Assembly (NCBI RefSeq): GCF_014109765.1
Contig: NZ_CP059139.1
Coordinates: 3,166,001 to 3,230,000 of the forward strand
Direction: 5' to 3'
Source of the DNA: Pseudomonas berkeleyensis
Lineage (GTDB): Bacteria > Pseudomonadota > Gammaproteobacteria > Pseudomonadales > Pseudomonadaceae
Length of the DNA stretch: 64,000 nt
Positions 25,689 through 36,053 of the stretch are shown in pieces (position 1 is the first letter of the stretch; each line of letters starts with the position of its first letter). Position numbers and translations under genes: made by a program. The notes under the pieces were generated by a model. It was not told the DNA's origin. It saw only the letters and a program-made list of their open reading frames with translations, and ran no database searches.

Positions 25689-27385
25689 TGCTGAACTCTT
25701 ACTGGTGTGGAGCCGGAAGTGTGCAGGCTCTGGGCAATTTCGGCCAGCTGGATGAATTCGCCGCGCAGGCCGAAGCGATCCTCGCCCTTGGCCGAGCGCG
25801 CCAACTCGATGCTCTGCGCCAGACCGAAGTCGCCGGTGTAGCGGCCGTCCTTGAGCTGCTGGGCGAAGGCCGCGACCGCAGCGGCGAAACGCAGATCCTC
25901 GCTGGCAGCGTTCATCGGCTTGGCCTCGGCACGCGCGATGGGGCGTTCCAGCAGTCGACTACTCACCTCCCCCGGCGCCTTGTAGCGAATCCGCAGCCAG
26001 GCCAGTTCGCCGCTCTTGCTCGCGGGCTTGGCAGTGGCCTGATAGCGCAGCGGCTCCAGCCAGCCCTTGCCGCCGGCGGGGACAATCTCGTAGAGCGCAG
26101 TGACGGTGTGACCAGCGCCGATATCACCGGCATCGACCTTGTCATTGCTGAAATCCTCGCGCTTGAGTGCGCGGTTCTCGTAACCCAACAAGCGGTACTC
26201 GCTAACCTCGCTCGGGTTGAATTCCAGTTGCAGCTTCACGTCACTGGCCACGGTGGCCAGGGTCGAGCCAAGCTGATCCACCAGCACCTTGCGCGCCTCG
26301 CGCAGGTTGTCGATATAGGCGTAATTGCCGTTACCGGCGTCGGCCAGTTGCTCCATCAGGCGCTCGTTGTAGTTGTCCACGCCGAAACCCAGAGTGGTCA
26401 GCGAGACGCCGCTCTTGCGCTTGTCGGCCGCCAGTTGCTTGAGGCTGTCGAAGTCGCTGATGCCGACGTTGAAGTCACCATCGGTAGCCAGCAGGATGCG
26501 GTTGATGCCGCCGTCGATCATATGCTTGCTCGCCTGCTGGTAAGCCAACTGAATGCCCGACTCCCCTGCCGTCGAACCGCCAGCGCTGAGTTGATCGATA
26601 GCCGCACGAATCTTCGCCTTGTCGCTGCCGGGCGCGGAGTCCAGCACTACCTGGCTGTCACCGGCATAGGTGACCAGCGAGACGCGATCCTGTGGGCGCA
26701 ACTGATCGACCAGCAACTTCAGCGTGCCCTGCACCATCGGCAGGCCTTCGCGGCGATGCATCGACCCGGACACGTCGACCAGAAATACCAGGTTGGCTGG
26801 CGGCAGCTCCTCCACGCTGCGATCCGACGCCTTGATGGCGATGCGCAGCAGGCGCGTCTGTGGATTCCACGGCGTCACAGCCAGTTCGGTGCTGACGCCA
26901 AAAGGCACATCCCCCTGTGGCAACGGATAGGCATAAGGGAAGTAATTGACCAGCTCCTCCAGGCGCACAGCATCCTTCGGCGGCAGTTGCCCGCCGTTGA
27001 GGAAACGCCGCACGTTGGCATAGCTGCCGGTATCAACGTCGATGCTGAAGGTGGACACCGGCGTCTCGGCAACAGCGAATACCGGGTTGTCGGCATAGGC
27101 CTGGTACTGCTCGCGCGATTCGTCACGGTAGCTCGGCGGCAGGATATCGGCGATGGGGGCCGGCGCGTAAGCCATCGGCGCCATGCGCTTCTGACTCGCC
27201 TCGACATGCATCTCGGCCGCCGCGGGCGCAGCCAGGCGCTCACGTACGAGTGACGGCGCCGGCTCCGAGTTGGCCTGGGCTTCCGGCTCCGGGCCAGAGG
27301 CGCTGCAGGCGGCGAGTAGAAGCAATGTCCCCGCCGAAAAACCGACGGTGAACGGGCGAATTAGCAGCGAGGAATAAACGGACAT
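25685..27385 (-). CDS. VWA-domain lipoprotein (YfbK-like)
   Basis: 566 residues from ATG 27385, which follows CAGGAG at seven bases; the longer frame to 27409 is not needed. Lipoprotein signal with lipobox LLAAC, Cys27. A von Willebrand N-terminal domain (FSIDVDTGSYANVRRFLNGG) is followed by a VWA domain with an intact MIDAS (DVSGSMHRR, later ATDGDFN) and a DUF3520-like C-terminus. It is probably an outer- or inner-membrane anchored protein that binds partners through a divalent metal. It is the first gene of a tightly overlapping operon VWA, ECF sigma, anti-sigma, which suggests a surface-sensing role (inference). Confidence 0.9.
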   Translation of the reverse strand: MSVYSSLLIRPFTVGFSAGTLLLLAACSASGPEPEAQANSEPAPSLVRERLAAPAAAEMHVEASQKRMAPMAYAPAPIADILPPSYRDESREQYQAYADNPVFAVAETPVSTFSIDVDTGSYANVRRFLNGGQLPPKDAVRLEELVNYFPYAYPLPQGDVPFGVSTELAVTPWNPQTRLLRIAIKASDRSVEELPPANLVFLVDVSGSMHRREGLPMVQGTLKLLVDQLRPQDRVSLVTYAGDSQVVLDSAPGSDKAKIRAAIDQLSAGGSTAGESGIQLAYQQASKHMIDGGINRILLATDGDFNVGISDFDSLKQLAADKRKSGVSLTTLGFGVDNYNERLMEQLADAGNGNYAYIDNLREARKVLVDQLGSTLATVASDVKLQLEFNPSEVSEYRLLGYENRALKREDFSNDKVDAGDIGAGHTVTALYEIVPAGGKGWLEPLRYQATAKPASKSGELAWLRIRYKAPGEVSSRLLERPIARAEAKPMNAASEDLRFAAAVAAFAQQLKDGRYTGDFGLAQSIELARSAKGEDRFGLRGEFIQLAEIAQSLHTSGSTPVRVQQ

Positions 27386-27470
27386 GGTGCATCTCCTGAG
27401 CAATGGCACGAGACCTTCGCTCAGGTAGACGCAGACCTTCGATGAAGCGGGTTAAGCCAGGAAGGTTATT

Positions 27471-28916
27471 TCAATCCTCCCAGGAACCGCCCGCCTCCTG
27501 GCATAGCTGCGTCGCCAACATGCCCAACGTCATCAGCGCCCTTTCGGCCTCACGGTTCCACGGGATGCCGCAGTTGAGGCGCACGCAGTGGTTGAACTGC
27601 TCGGTGTTGCTGAAGATCAACCCCGGTGCGATGGAAATGCCCTGCTGCAGCGCTCGCAGGTGCAGATCCTTGGTGTTGACCCGTGCCGGCAGGCTGACCC
27701 AGAGGATGAAGCCGCCCTTGGGCCGGGTTATCTGCGTGCCGGTCGGAAAGTACTGCTGTACCGCCAATTGGAAGGCACTGAGGTTCTTGCGGTACTCCTG
27801 ACGGATATGTCGCAGGTGACGGTCATAACCACCATTTTCCAGATAGGCCGCCACTGCCATCTGGGTGACGCTGCAGGCCGAGTGGGTGGAGAAAGTCTGC
27901 AGCCGCTGAACCTCGTCCTGATACTTGCCGGCGATGATCCAGCCGATGCGCACACCTGGCGACAGCGTCTTGGAGAAGCTAGAGCAATAGATCACTCGAC
28001 TGTCGCGATCATGCGATTTCAGCGCCTTGGTCGGGCCCTGCTCGAACATCAGCTCGCCGTAGATATCGTCCTCGACGATCTGGAAATCGTAGTCTCCAGC
28101 GAGGCGCAACAACTGACGCTGGCGCTCCTCGGGGATAGTACCGCCCAGTGGATTGGATAGGCGTGCAGTCAGCACCAATGCCTTTATCGGCCATTGGTTG
28201 GCTGCCAGTTGCAGCGCTTCCAGGCTAATGCCAGTGGTGGGGTCACAGGGAATCTCGATGACCTTGAGGCCGAGCAGATCGGCCAGTTGCAGCAGGCCGT
28301 AGTAGGTCGGTGACTCCACCGCGATCAGGTCACCGGGCTTGGTCAGTACACGCAAACTCATCTGCAGCGCATCGACGCAACCGTGGGTGATCACTACCTC
28401 GGAGGGGTCGACCACCACACCAGCATCACGCATGCGGATCGCCACCTGGCGGCGCAGCGGCTCGAAACCTGGGCTGAACATGTAGCTGAAGGCGCGCGGG
28501 CTGTGAAAACGAGTGACCTTGGCCAATTGCTGGTGCAGTGCCCTTACCGGCAGATAGTCGACATGCGGCACAGCAGCGCCCAGCGGAAACACGCCTTCGC
28601 GCCGCGACTCGGTGAGCACCTGATTGATGATGCTGGAACGGGTGACCAGACCCGGACGCTCGACCTTGGCGATATCCGGCGTCGGCGCCGTCAGCGCTGG
28701 CGTCTGGTGCACGTAGAAACCGGACTGCGGCCGCGCCCGAATCAGGCCCTGGTCTTCGAGGTTGGCGTAGGCCTGCAACACCGTGGCATGGCTGACGTTG
28801 AGCTGCGCACTCATCTTGCGTACCGAGGGCACGCGCTCACCCGGCTGATAGACGCCACGACGGATATCCTCGGCCAACTGCCCGGCGATACGTTGATAAA
28901 GCAACAGATTGGTCAT
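27471..28916 (-). CDS. MocR-type GntR/aminotransferase-fold transcriptional regulator
   Basis: 481 residues from ATG 28916, with GGAGG six bases upstream. The N-terminal GntR winged helix (about 1-75; VPSVRKMSAQLNVSHATVLQ) is fused to a fold-type I PLP aminotransferase domain. That domain carries the internal aldimine lysine in YCSSFSKTLSPGVRIGW and the PLP-binding segment EDDIYGELMF. Such proteins regulate genes of amino-acid, GABA, taurine or vitamin B6 metabolism. No obvious target gene is adjacent; the downstream neighbour is the VWA operon on the same strand, 85 bases away. Confidence 0.92.
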   Translation of the reverse strand: MTNLLLYQRIAGQLAEDIRRGVYQPGERVPSVRKMSAQLNVSHATVLQAYANLEDQGLIRARPQSGFYVHQTPALTAPTPDIAKVERPGLVTRSSIINQVLTESRREGVFPLGAAVPHVDYLPVRALHQQLAKVTRFHSPRAFSYMFSPGFEPLRRQVAIRMRDAGVVVDPSEVVITHGCVDALQMSLRVLTKPGDLIAVESPTYYGLLQLADLLGLKVIEIPCDPTTGISLEALQLAANQWPIKALVLTARLSNPLGGTIPEERQRQLLRLAGDYDFQIVEDDIYGELMFEQGPTKALKSHDRDSRVIYCSSFSKTLSPGVRIGWIIAGKYQDEVQRLQTFSTHSACSVTQMAVAAYLENGGYDRHLRHIRQEYRKNLSAFQLAVQQYFPTGTQITRPKGGFILWVSLPARVNTKDLHLRALQQGISIAPGLIFSNTEQFNHCVRLNCGIPWNREAERALMTLGMLATQLCQEAGGSWED

Positions 28917-29051
28917 GGCGGCCTCCTCCGGATCACTGAACCATAACAGTAACCTATTGCTACAAAATTGTACCGGCACAGATCACAACAGTCTTCGCCA
29001 TACAGCCGTCAGCCAGCAGCTGTATTCCCGATACGACTATCGAGCAGACAT

Positions 29052-29076
29052 AAAAAACCCCGGACAAAGCCGGGGT
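29052..29076 (-). terminator. Rho-independent terminator of the SBP-DUF4398-ompA operon
   Basis: On the minus strand: CCCCGGC, loop TTTGT, CCGGGG, then TTTTTTA. Strong stem with a T-run, 18 bases past the OmpA-like stop. Confidence 0.9.
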
Positions 29077-29093
29077 TAGGGGTTAAGCCAAAA

Positions 29094-29909
29094 TCAACGT
29101 TCGGCGCCGAGCTGGCCTCGCTCATCGGAGAAGACGATCTCCACTCGACGATTCTGCGCACGCCCTCGCGCCGAAGCATTCTCTGCCACGGGGAAGTCGA
29201 CACCATAGCCGACCACCTGAATACGCTTGGGGTCGACCCCAAGGTCGACCAGCAAATCAGCCACTGCCTGCGCACGGGCGCGTGACAGCTCAAGATTTTC
29301 CTCAGCACTGCCGGTGTTATCGGTATAACCCTCGATGCGCACGCGACGCTGCGGGTTGATCTGCAGGAATTGCACAAGCTTGAGTACCGTACGATTGGCA
29401 GCCGGCTGCAACTCGGCACGACCAGCGTCGAACAGCATGTCGCCCAGGGTCATGACCAGCCCGCGCTCGGTCTCGCTGGTGGCGAGGCTGACCATCTGTT
29501 CCTCGAGCCATCCACTGTGCTGCTGCACGCTGAGCAGCTTGGCTTCGCGCAAGGTCAGTTGCAGACGTTGGCGCTCCAGCTCCAGCTTGGCAGCACGCTC
29601 TTGATTGAGACTGATCTCGCTGTGCTGCCGGGCGATTTCGGCATAGCGCTGGCTGAGGTAGGCGTAATGCCGTACATCCTCTGCACTGCCCCAATAACTC
29701 GACAGTCGCTCGGCACGCCCCAGGGATTCGCCTGCGCGAATCACATCCTTGGGTGCAGCGCGCAGTACATTGGGATCTTCCTTGACCGACTGGAAGCTGA
29801 CGCGAGCCGCCTCCAATGCCTGCTCGCTTGCCGGTTGGTGAGCCGCACAACCGCCAAGCACGACACTGGCCAGCAACAGGCTAGAGATTGCTTTCAAGCC
29901 CCCCATCAC
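29094..29909 (-). CDS. OmpA-family peptidoglycan-associated lipoprotein
   Basis: 271 residues. Signal with lipobox VLGGC, Cys21. Residues about 30-60 form a DUF4398-like helix, about 75-140 a coiled coil rich in Glu/Gln/Arg, and the C-terminus (about 150-262) is an OmpA/MotB domain: LVMTLGDMLFDAGRAELQP, RVRIEGYTDNTGSAEENLEL, SRARAQAVADLL, RRVEIVF. It is likely anchored in the outer membrane and binds peptidoglycan. Its ATG overlaps the stop of the DUF4398 gene by four bases; a strong terminator follows. Confidence 0.9.
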   Translation of the reverse strand: MMGGLKAISSLLLASVVLGGCAAHQPASEQALEAARVSFQSVKEDPNVLRAAPKDVIRAGESLGRAERLSSYWGSAEDVRHYAYLSQRYAEIARQHSEISLNQERAAKLELERQRLQLTLREAKLLSVQQHSGWLEEQMVSLATSETERGLVMTLGDMLFDAGRAELQPAANRTVLKLVQFLQINPQRRVRIEGYTDNTGSAEENLELSRARAQAVADLLVDLGVDPKRIQVVGYGVDFPVAENASARGRAQNRRVEIVFSDERGQLGAER

Positions 29910-30253
29910 ATGGCCCCCAGTTGTTGACGCAGGCGGCTGATACGGTGGTTCAACTCCACAAGTTGTTCACGCCCCTTGCCATTGAGGTGCTCGGCCTCAG
30001 CCAAGCGGGCGTCCAGCTCGGCCTGCTCGGCCAGCAAACGCGCCTCCTTGTTATCCCCGTCCTGCAGTGCCGCTTGCGCTCGTGTGAACTTGTCTTCGGC
30101 CAGACGCAGCGACTCCGATTGTTCGCCGTCCACACCAAGCGCCTTCGCCTGAGCCAGTGCCTGCTCGGTCAGACGCAGCTGTTCATTGGGGGCCGGGTCG
30201 CTGGCGCAGGCAGTCAGGCCCAATGCCAGCAGCACGAGAAGAAATCGATTCAC
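29906..30253 (-). CDS. DUF4398 domain lipoprotein
   Basis: 115 residues; lipobox LTAC, Cys16. The mature part is a predicted helical hairpin, AlaGluLeu-rich (EQLRLTEQALAQAKALG, FTRAQAALQDGDNKEARLLA, AEQAELDARLAEAE), typical of DUF4398. Its function is not established in the family. It is coupled to the OmpA-like gene downstream and starts nine bases after the solute-binding-protein stop. It probably works with the OmpA-like lipoprotein at the cell envelope. Confidence 0.87.
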   Translation of the reverse strand: MNRFLLVLLALGLTACASDPAPNEQLRLTEQALAQAKALGVDGEQSESLRLAEDKFTRAQAALQDGDNKEARLLAEQAELDARLAEAEHLNGKGREQLVELNHRISRLRQQLGAM

Positions 30254-30262
30254 AAAAATATC

Positions 30263-31096
30263 CTACTGATTGATGTCGCCGACCGGGTCGGGTTGCATCT
30301 GCTGGGCTTTCCACAGTTCCAGATTGCGCTGCAGCAATTGCTCGGGCAGCCCGGCGGCAACCAATTCTGTCATTTTCCGCGCCAGCTGTCCGCGCAGCCA
30401 GGGCTCGTTGCAAGCCGAGTTGTGCGACAGGGTCAGGTAAAGGCCCTCACTGGAAATCGGCGGATCCAGCACTTCGAGGTCATCTTCCATACCCAGGGTT
30501 TCGGCCAGGGCCAGGCCAGGATAGCGCTCGTAAAGCACATAGTCGGTGCGCCCGAGCATGAGCTTCTGGAACGCCTGGGTCAGGCTGGATACGCCTTCCA
30601 GGGTGAGATTCTGCTTGGCGAAAGCATCGAATTGCTGGCCAAAGCTGTTACCTACCAGGGTATCGCCGGTATGCCCCTGCAGATCGATCCAGCTGCCGTA
30701 GGGAAATGCCTCCCCCTTGCGCACCCAAACCACGCTGGGCGTGAAGAAGAACGCTGGGTGCACGTAGTCCATGCTATCGAGGCGCGGCAGCGTCAAGAAG
30801 GCGCCAGCGATCAGGTCGACCCGTCCGGTGCGCACCTCGTCCTGGGCACGAGACCAGGGGCCGGTATAGATCACATCCACCACGACACCCAACTCTTTGG
30901 CCAGGTGCTTGAGCAGATCGGCATTCGCGCCAATCAGTTGCTGCGGATTCTGCGGATCACGCCACAGGTAAGGTGGATACTCGGGGTTACCGGTCGCCAC
31001 CAGGCGCTCGCATTTACCCACGGCCAAGGCAGTTGCCGGCATCAGAGCCACGGCACACCACAGCAACAGTGACTTAAACAGACAACGCTCGGGCAT
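30263..31096 (-). CDS. Periplasmic solute-binding protein (SBP_bac_3-like)
   Basis: 277 residues with a Sec signal (cleavage near TALAVG, about 25). Type-2 periplasmic binding protein: LVATGNPEYPPYLWRDPQ, ANADLLKHLAKELGVVVDVI, GRVDLIAGAFLTLPRLD, LGRTDYVLYERYPG. No ABC transporter partner is present; instead it leads an operon with two envelope lipoproteins. The first Cys pair (Cys29 and one near 235) could form a disulfide. Ligand unknown. It diverges from the plaF-like gene. Confidence 0.85.
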   Translation of the reverse strand: MPERCLFKSLLLWCAVALMPATALAVGKCERLVATGNPEYPPYLWRDPQNPQQLIGANADLLKHLAKELGVVVDVIYTGPWSRAQDEVRTGRVDLIAGAFLTLPRLDSMDYVHPAFFFTPSVVWVRKGEAFPYGSWIDLQGHTGDTLVGNSFGQQFDAFAKQNLTLEGVSSLTQAFQKLMLGRTDYVLYERYPGLALAETLGMEDDLEVLDPPISSEGLYLTLSHNSACNEPWLRGQLARKMTELVAAGLPEQLLQRNLELWKAQQMQPDPVGDINQ

Positions 31097-31208
31097 TGGC
31101 TACTCTCGGTTCGTGCGGTGATCGGTAAGGTTGGGAGAGCTCCGGAAAGCTTCCGTGTTCATGCTAGCTTAATGGCGCCGCCATAATAATTCGCGATAAG
31201 GACGCGCC

Positions 31209-32135
31209 ATGAAAAAACTGCTCTCTGGTCTACTCGTACTGCTAATCGGCATCGCGACAATACTGTACTGCTTCCCGGCGACCCAGTTGGCCAGCCTGCG
31301 ACTGTTCGAACAACAGCGCGCTGGGCTCAGCCATCAACAGCTGCATGTCGGCGATCTTAACATCCATTACTACGAGGGAGGGTTGGCAAACGGTGAAACC
31401 CTGGTGCTGCTTCACGGCTTTGCTGCTGACAAGGATAACTGGCTGCGCTTTTCCCGCCACCTGACCGACGGCTATCGAGTCATCGCCCTCGATCTGCCGG
31501 GCTTCGGTGAGAGTGATCGTCCACCAGGCAGTTATGATGTCGGCACCCAGGCCGAACGCCTGGCCAACATTCTCGATGCCTTGGGAGTCGAGCAGGCGCA
31601 CCTACTGGGTAATTCCATGGGTGGGCATATTGCCGCACTCTTTGCGGCGCGCTATCCAGATCGCGTGCGCTCGCTGGCATTATTCGCCAATGCCGGAATC
31701 GACACGCCAAACAAGAGCGAGCTTTTCAAACTGATAGAGCGAGGAGCCTCCAATCCGCTGGTGGTCAGGCGGCCGGAGGATTTTCAGCGCCTGCTGCAGT
31801 TTGTCTTCGTCGAGCCGCCCTATCTGCCAGAGTCGCTCAAGGGTTACCTGGCCGAGCGCGCCATGGCCAACGCCACGCATTACGACCAGGTGTTCCAGCA
31901 ACTGATCGAGCGTTATATCCCCCTGGAACCCGTATTGCCCAAGATCCAGGCGCCCACTCTCTTGCTGTGGGGTAAACAGGATCGTGTGCTGGATGTCTCG
32001 AGCATCGACGTCATGCGCCCACTGCTGCAGAAGCCCAGCGTGGCGATCATGGAAGGTGTCGGTCACGCCCCGATGCTCGAGCGCCCCGAAGAAAGCGCCC
32101 TGCTCTACCGCCATTTCCTCGATAGTTTGAAATGA
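31209..32135 (+). CDS. plaF: PlaF-like membrane-bound phospholipase A / alpha-beta hydrolase
   Basis: 308 residues. A short cytoplasmic tail and one N-terminal transmembrane helix (about 5-26, no cleavage) are followed by an alpha/beta hydrolase domain. Visible are the oxyanion-hole HGFAADKDNW, nucleophile Ser136 in LGNSMGGH, acid in WGKQDRVLD and base in GVGHAPM. The sequence agrees closely with what I recall of P. aeruginosa PlaF (PA2949), an inner-membrane phospholipase A1 that remodels glycerophospholipids. The nearby etf genes give the same neighbourhood as PA2949-PA2953. The symbol rests on recalled similarity, not an alignment. Confidence 0.85.
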   Translation: MKKLLSGLLVLLIGIATILYCFPATQLASLRLFEQQRAGLSHQQLHVGDLNIHYYEGGLANGETLVLLHGFAADKDNWLRFSRHLTDGYRVIALDLPGFGESDRPPGSYDVGTQAERLANILDALGVEQAHLLGNSMGGHIAALFAARYPDRVRSLALFANAGIDTPNKSELFKLIERGASNPLVVRRPEDFQRLLQFVFVEPPYLPESLKGYLAERAMANATHYDQVFQQLIERYIPLEPVLPKIQAPTLLLWGKQDRVLDVSSIDVMRPLLQKPSVAIMEGVGHAPMLERPEESALLYRHFLDSLK

Positions 32136-32218
32136 CGCCCGCAGAGGCAGCTAATGGGTAGTAGCACCTTCGTAGTGCACGTGCGCCACAGCGCGGTCAG
32201 CAGGTATGGCTGACAATA

Positions 32219-32246
32219 AAAAACCCGCTCCTGAGAGCGGGTTTTT
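32219..32246. terminator. Bidirectional rho-independent terminator
   Basis: AAAACCCGCTC, CTGA, GAGCGGGTTTTT: eight-plus paired bases with A-run before and T-run after. It serves convergent plaF (plus) and etfA (minus). Confidence 0.92.
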
Positions 32247-32264
32247 CGTAGCTGAGAAAGCGGC

Positions 32265-33194
32265 TTACACCAGCTTTTCCAGCTCCGGTACGGCTTCGAA
32301 CAGGTCAGCAACCAGACCGTAGTCTGCAACCTGGAAGATCGGCGCCTCTTCGTCCTTGTTGATCGCAACGATCACCTTGGAGTCTTTCATACCCGCCAGG
32401 TGCTGGATCGCACCGGAGATACCGACGGCGATGTACAGCTGCGGCGCGACGATCTTGCCGGTCTGACCGACCTGCATGTCGTTCGGTACGAAACCGGCGT
32501 CGACGGCAGCGCGGGAAGCGCCGACGGCAGCACCCAGCTTGTCGGCCAGTGAATACAGGTGCTTGAAGTTGTCGCCATTGCCCATGCCACGGCCGCCGGA
32601 AACGACGATCTTGGCTGCGGTCAGTTCCGGACGATCGGACTTGGCCAGCTCTTCACCAACGAAGGCGGACTTGCCGGCATCGGCCGGGCCGGAAACGGCT
32701 TCAACGGCAGCGGAACCACCTTCGGCAGCGACGGCATCGAAGCCGGTGCTACGCACGGTGATCACCTTGATGGCAGCCGAGGACTGCACGGTAGCGATGG
32801 CGTTACCGGCGTAGATCGGACGCTTGAAGGTGTCGGCGCTTTCAACGGCGATGATCTCGGAGATCTGATCGACGTCCAGTGCAGCGGCGACGCGCGGCAG
32901 GATGTTCTTGCCGTTGCTGGTGGCGGCAGCCAGGATGTGGCTGTAGCTCTTGCCCAGCTCGGCTACCAGCGGCGCGACGTTTTCCGGCAGTTGGTTGGCA
33001 TAGGCAGCGTTGTCAGCAACCAGAACCTTGGCCACGCCAGCGATCTTGGCAGCGGCTTCGGCAGCAGCGCCAGCGTTGGCACCGGCTACCAGAACGTGAA
33101 TATCGCCACCGATCTTCTGCGCAGCAGCAACGGTGTTCAGGGTAGCGGCAGCCAGAGCGGCATTGGTGTGTTCAGCGATAACCAGGATAGTCAT
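32265..33194 (-). CDS. etfA: Electron transfer flavoprotein, alpha subunit
   Basis: 309 residues. EtfA binds FAD and passes electrons from acyl-CoA dehydrogenases to ETF-QO. The C-terminal FAD domain is complete: [13 protein letters not shown] near 198, [30 protein letters not shown] and [20 protein letters not shown]. It follows etfB directly (the etfB stop at 33195 is next to the etfA start at 33194), so one operon. It should accept electrons from AtuD and other dehydrogenases. Confidence 0.97.
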   Translation of the reverse strand: MTILVIAEHTNAALAAATLNTVAAAQKIGGDIHVLVAGANAGAAAEAAAKIAGVAKVLVADNAAYANQLPENVAPLVAELGKSYSHILAAATSNGKNILPRVAAALDVDQISEIIAVESADTFKRPIYAGNAIATVQSSAAIKVITVRSTGFDAVAAEGGSAAVEAVSGPADAGKSAFVGEELAKSDRPELTAAKIVVSGGRGMGNGDNFKHLYSLADKLGAAVGASRAAVDAGFVPNDMQVGQTGKIVAPQLYIAVGISGAIQHLAGMKDSKVIVAINKDEEAPIFQVADYGLVADLFEAVPELEKLV

Positions 33195-33944
33195 TTAGAT
33201 TACCTTCGCCTCGTTCTTCAGTTTCTCGACCAGTTCAGCCACGGACTTGACCTTGATGCCTGCGCTGCGAGCAGCCGGCGCTTCGACTTTCAGGGTCTTG
33301 ACGGTGGAAGCGGTGGAAACGCCCAGTGCGTCCGGGGTAACGGTTTCCAGCGGCTTCTTCTTGGCCTTCATGATGTTCGGCAGCGATGCGTAGCGCGGCT
33401 CGTTCAGGCGCAGGTCGGTGGTGACGATCGCCGGCAGGTTCAGTGCAACGGTCTGCAGACCGCCATCGATCTCACGGGTAACGTTGACCTTGTCGCCAGC
33501 CACTTCGACCTTGGAAGCGAAGGTGCCCTGGGCGAAGCCAGTCAGCGCGCCCAGCATCTGGCCGGTCTGGTTGTTGTCGCTGTCGATGGCTTGCTTACCG
33601 AGGATGACCAGCTGCGGCTGCTCCTTGTCGACCACTGCCTTGAGCAGCTTGGCCACGGCCAGGGAGTTCAGATCGTCACTGGACTCGACCAGGATGGCAC
33701 GGTCGGCCCCCAGAGCCAGCGCGGTACGCAGTTGCTCCTGGGCAGTGGCCGGACCAATGGAGACGACGACGATTTCGCTCGCCACGCCTTTCTCCTTCAG
33801 GCGTACGGCTTCTTCCACGGCGATCTCGCAGAAGGGGTTCATGGACATCTTGACGTTGGCGAGGTCGACGCCGCTGTTGTCCGCCTTGACGCGAACCTTG
33901 ACGTTGTAGTCAACCACTCGTTTGACAGCTACAAGAACCTTCAT
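33195..33944 (-). CDS. etfB: Electron transfer flavoprotein, beta subunit
   Basis: 249 residues from ATG 33944 ([20 protein letters not shown]) with GAGGAA upstream. A longer frame to 34109 runs into the promoter region and is rejected. AMP-binding ETF beta family: [30 protein letters not shown]-like [30 protein letters not shown] [13 protein letters not shown], and VTREIDGG. First gene of etfBA, divergent from ETF-QO, with a PsrA-type box between. Confidence 0.97.
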   Translation of the reverse strand: MKVLVAVKRVVDYNVKVRVKADNSGVDLANVKMSMNPFCEIAVEEAVRLKEKGVASEIVVVSIGPATAQEQLRTALALGADRAILVESSDDLNSLAVAKLLKAVVDKEQPQLVILGKQAIDSDNNQTGQMLGALTGFAQGTFASKVEVAGDKVNVTREIDGGLQTVALNLPAIVTTDLRLNEPRYASLPNIMKAKKKPLETVTPDALGVSTASTVKTLKVEAPAARSAGIKVKSVAELVEKLKNEAKVI

Positions 33945-34124
33945 GGATTCCTCGTTACTCTCCGGTGAATAAGAATGTCGCCAAGGCGAGCCTGGCCGGT
34001 GATGCAAAATCGACAGGAACCGACCTTTCAGCCCAGACGGCGAGCGCAAAACCGCCCGTATCTTGACCCCGCGGCCTGGCCCGGTCAATACAGCGAACTG
34101 GCCGGTCATCCGCGATGTAGTATG

Positions 34125-34151
34125 ATTCTAACAGGCCTACAGAAAATTCAA
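34125..34151 (-). promoter_or_regulatory. Putative etfBA promoter
   Basis: On the minus strand TTGAAT (34151-34146), 15 bases, TAGAAT (34130-34125); TTTGAA shifted by one gives 16. It lies about 180 bases before etfB. Confidence 0.5.
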
Positions 34152-34162
34152 ACAAACGTTTG
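34149..34162. promoter_or_regulatory. PsrA-type operator
   Basis: CAAAC-AAAC-GTTTG fits the PsrA consensus (G/C)AAAC-N2-4-GTTT(G/C) exactly. It overlaps the -35 regions of both divergent promoters. PsrA, a fatty-acid-responsive TetR regulator, has been linked to etf genes in P. aeruginosa. Confidence 0.75.
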
Positions 34163-34164
34163 TA

Positions 34165-34193
34165 TTGGCCCGTTGAGAGGGTGTAGATATAAT
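34165..34193 (+). promoter_or_regulatory. Putative ETF-QO promoter
   Basis: TTGGCC (34165-34170), 17 bases, TATAAT (34188-34193): a perfect -10 with an acceptable -35, 74 bases before the GTG start. Confidence 0.7.
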
Positions 34194-34267
34194 GCGCACG
34201 CCGTGCTTAGGGAGCGAGCCGCGTCCTCCCACATAAAACATCGAAGAGCCTGAGTAGGAGATAGCCT

Positions 34268-35932
<1,665 letters not shown>

Positions 35933-35945
35933 TTCGCCTCAGACG

Positions 35946-35971
35946 AAAAAGGCTCCCTAGGGAGCCTTTTT
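35946..35971. terminator. Rho-independent terminator after ETF-QO
   Basis: AAAAAGGCTCC, CTAG, GGAGCCTTTTT: symmetric stem with flanking A- and T-runs, 14 bases past the stop. Confidence 0.93.
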
Positions 35972-35996
35972 CGTTTTTGCCAAATCTGCAACAGTT

Positions 35997-36048
35997 GTAG
36001 GGCGGGTGTAACCCGCCATAGTCTGCCGGCGGGATGCCCCCACCCTAC
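35997..36048. repeat. REP-like repeat, family C (degenerate right arm)
   Basis: GTAGGGCGGGTGTAACCCGC at 35997-36017; the right arm 36028-36048 (GGCGGGATGCCCCCACCCTA) has several changes from the 14518 copy. Confidence 0.8.
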
Positions 36049-36053
36049 CGCAC

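Larger units (their letters stand above)
33945..34267. other. Divergent etfB / ETF-QO regulatory region
   Basis: The 323-base gap contains no gene. It holds back-to-back promoters (34125-34151 leftward, 34165-34193 rightward) and one palindromic box (34149-34162) overlapping both -35 regions. Confidence 0.8.

Noticed and set aside
25679..27253. 524-codon plus-strand frame opposite the VWA gene
   Set aside because: Antisense shadow; the VWA protein has lipobox, MIDAS and proper ribosome site.
27426..27455. ECF-like promoter before the VWA gene (minus strand TTAACC ... CGTCTA)
   Set aside because: The -10-like CGTCTA is attractive for autoregulation, but the spacing from AACC (18 bases) is too long for the usual ECF pattern.
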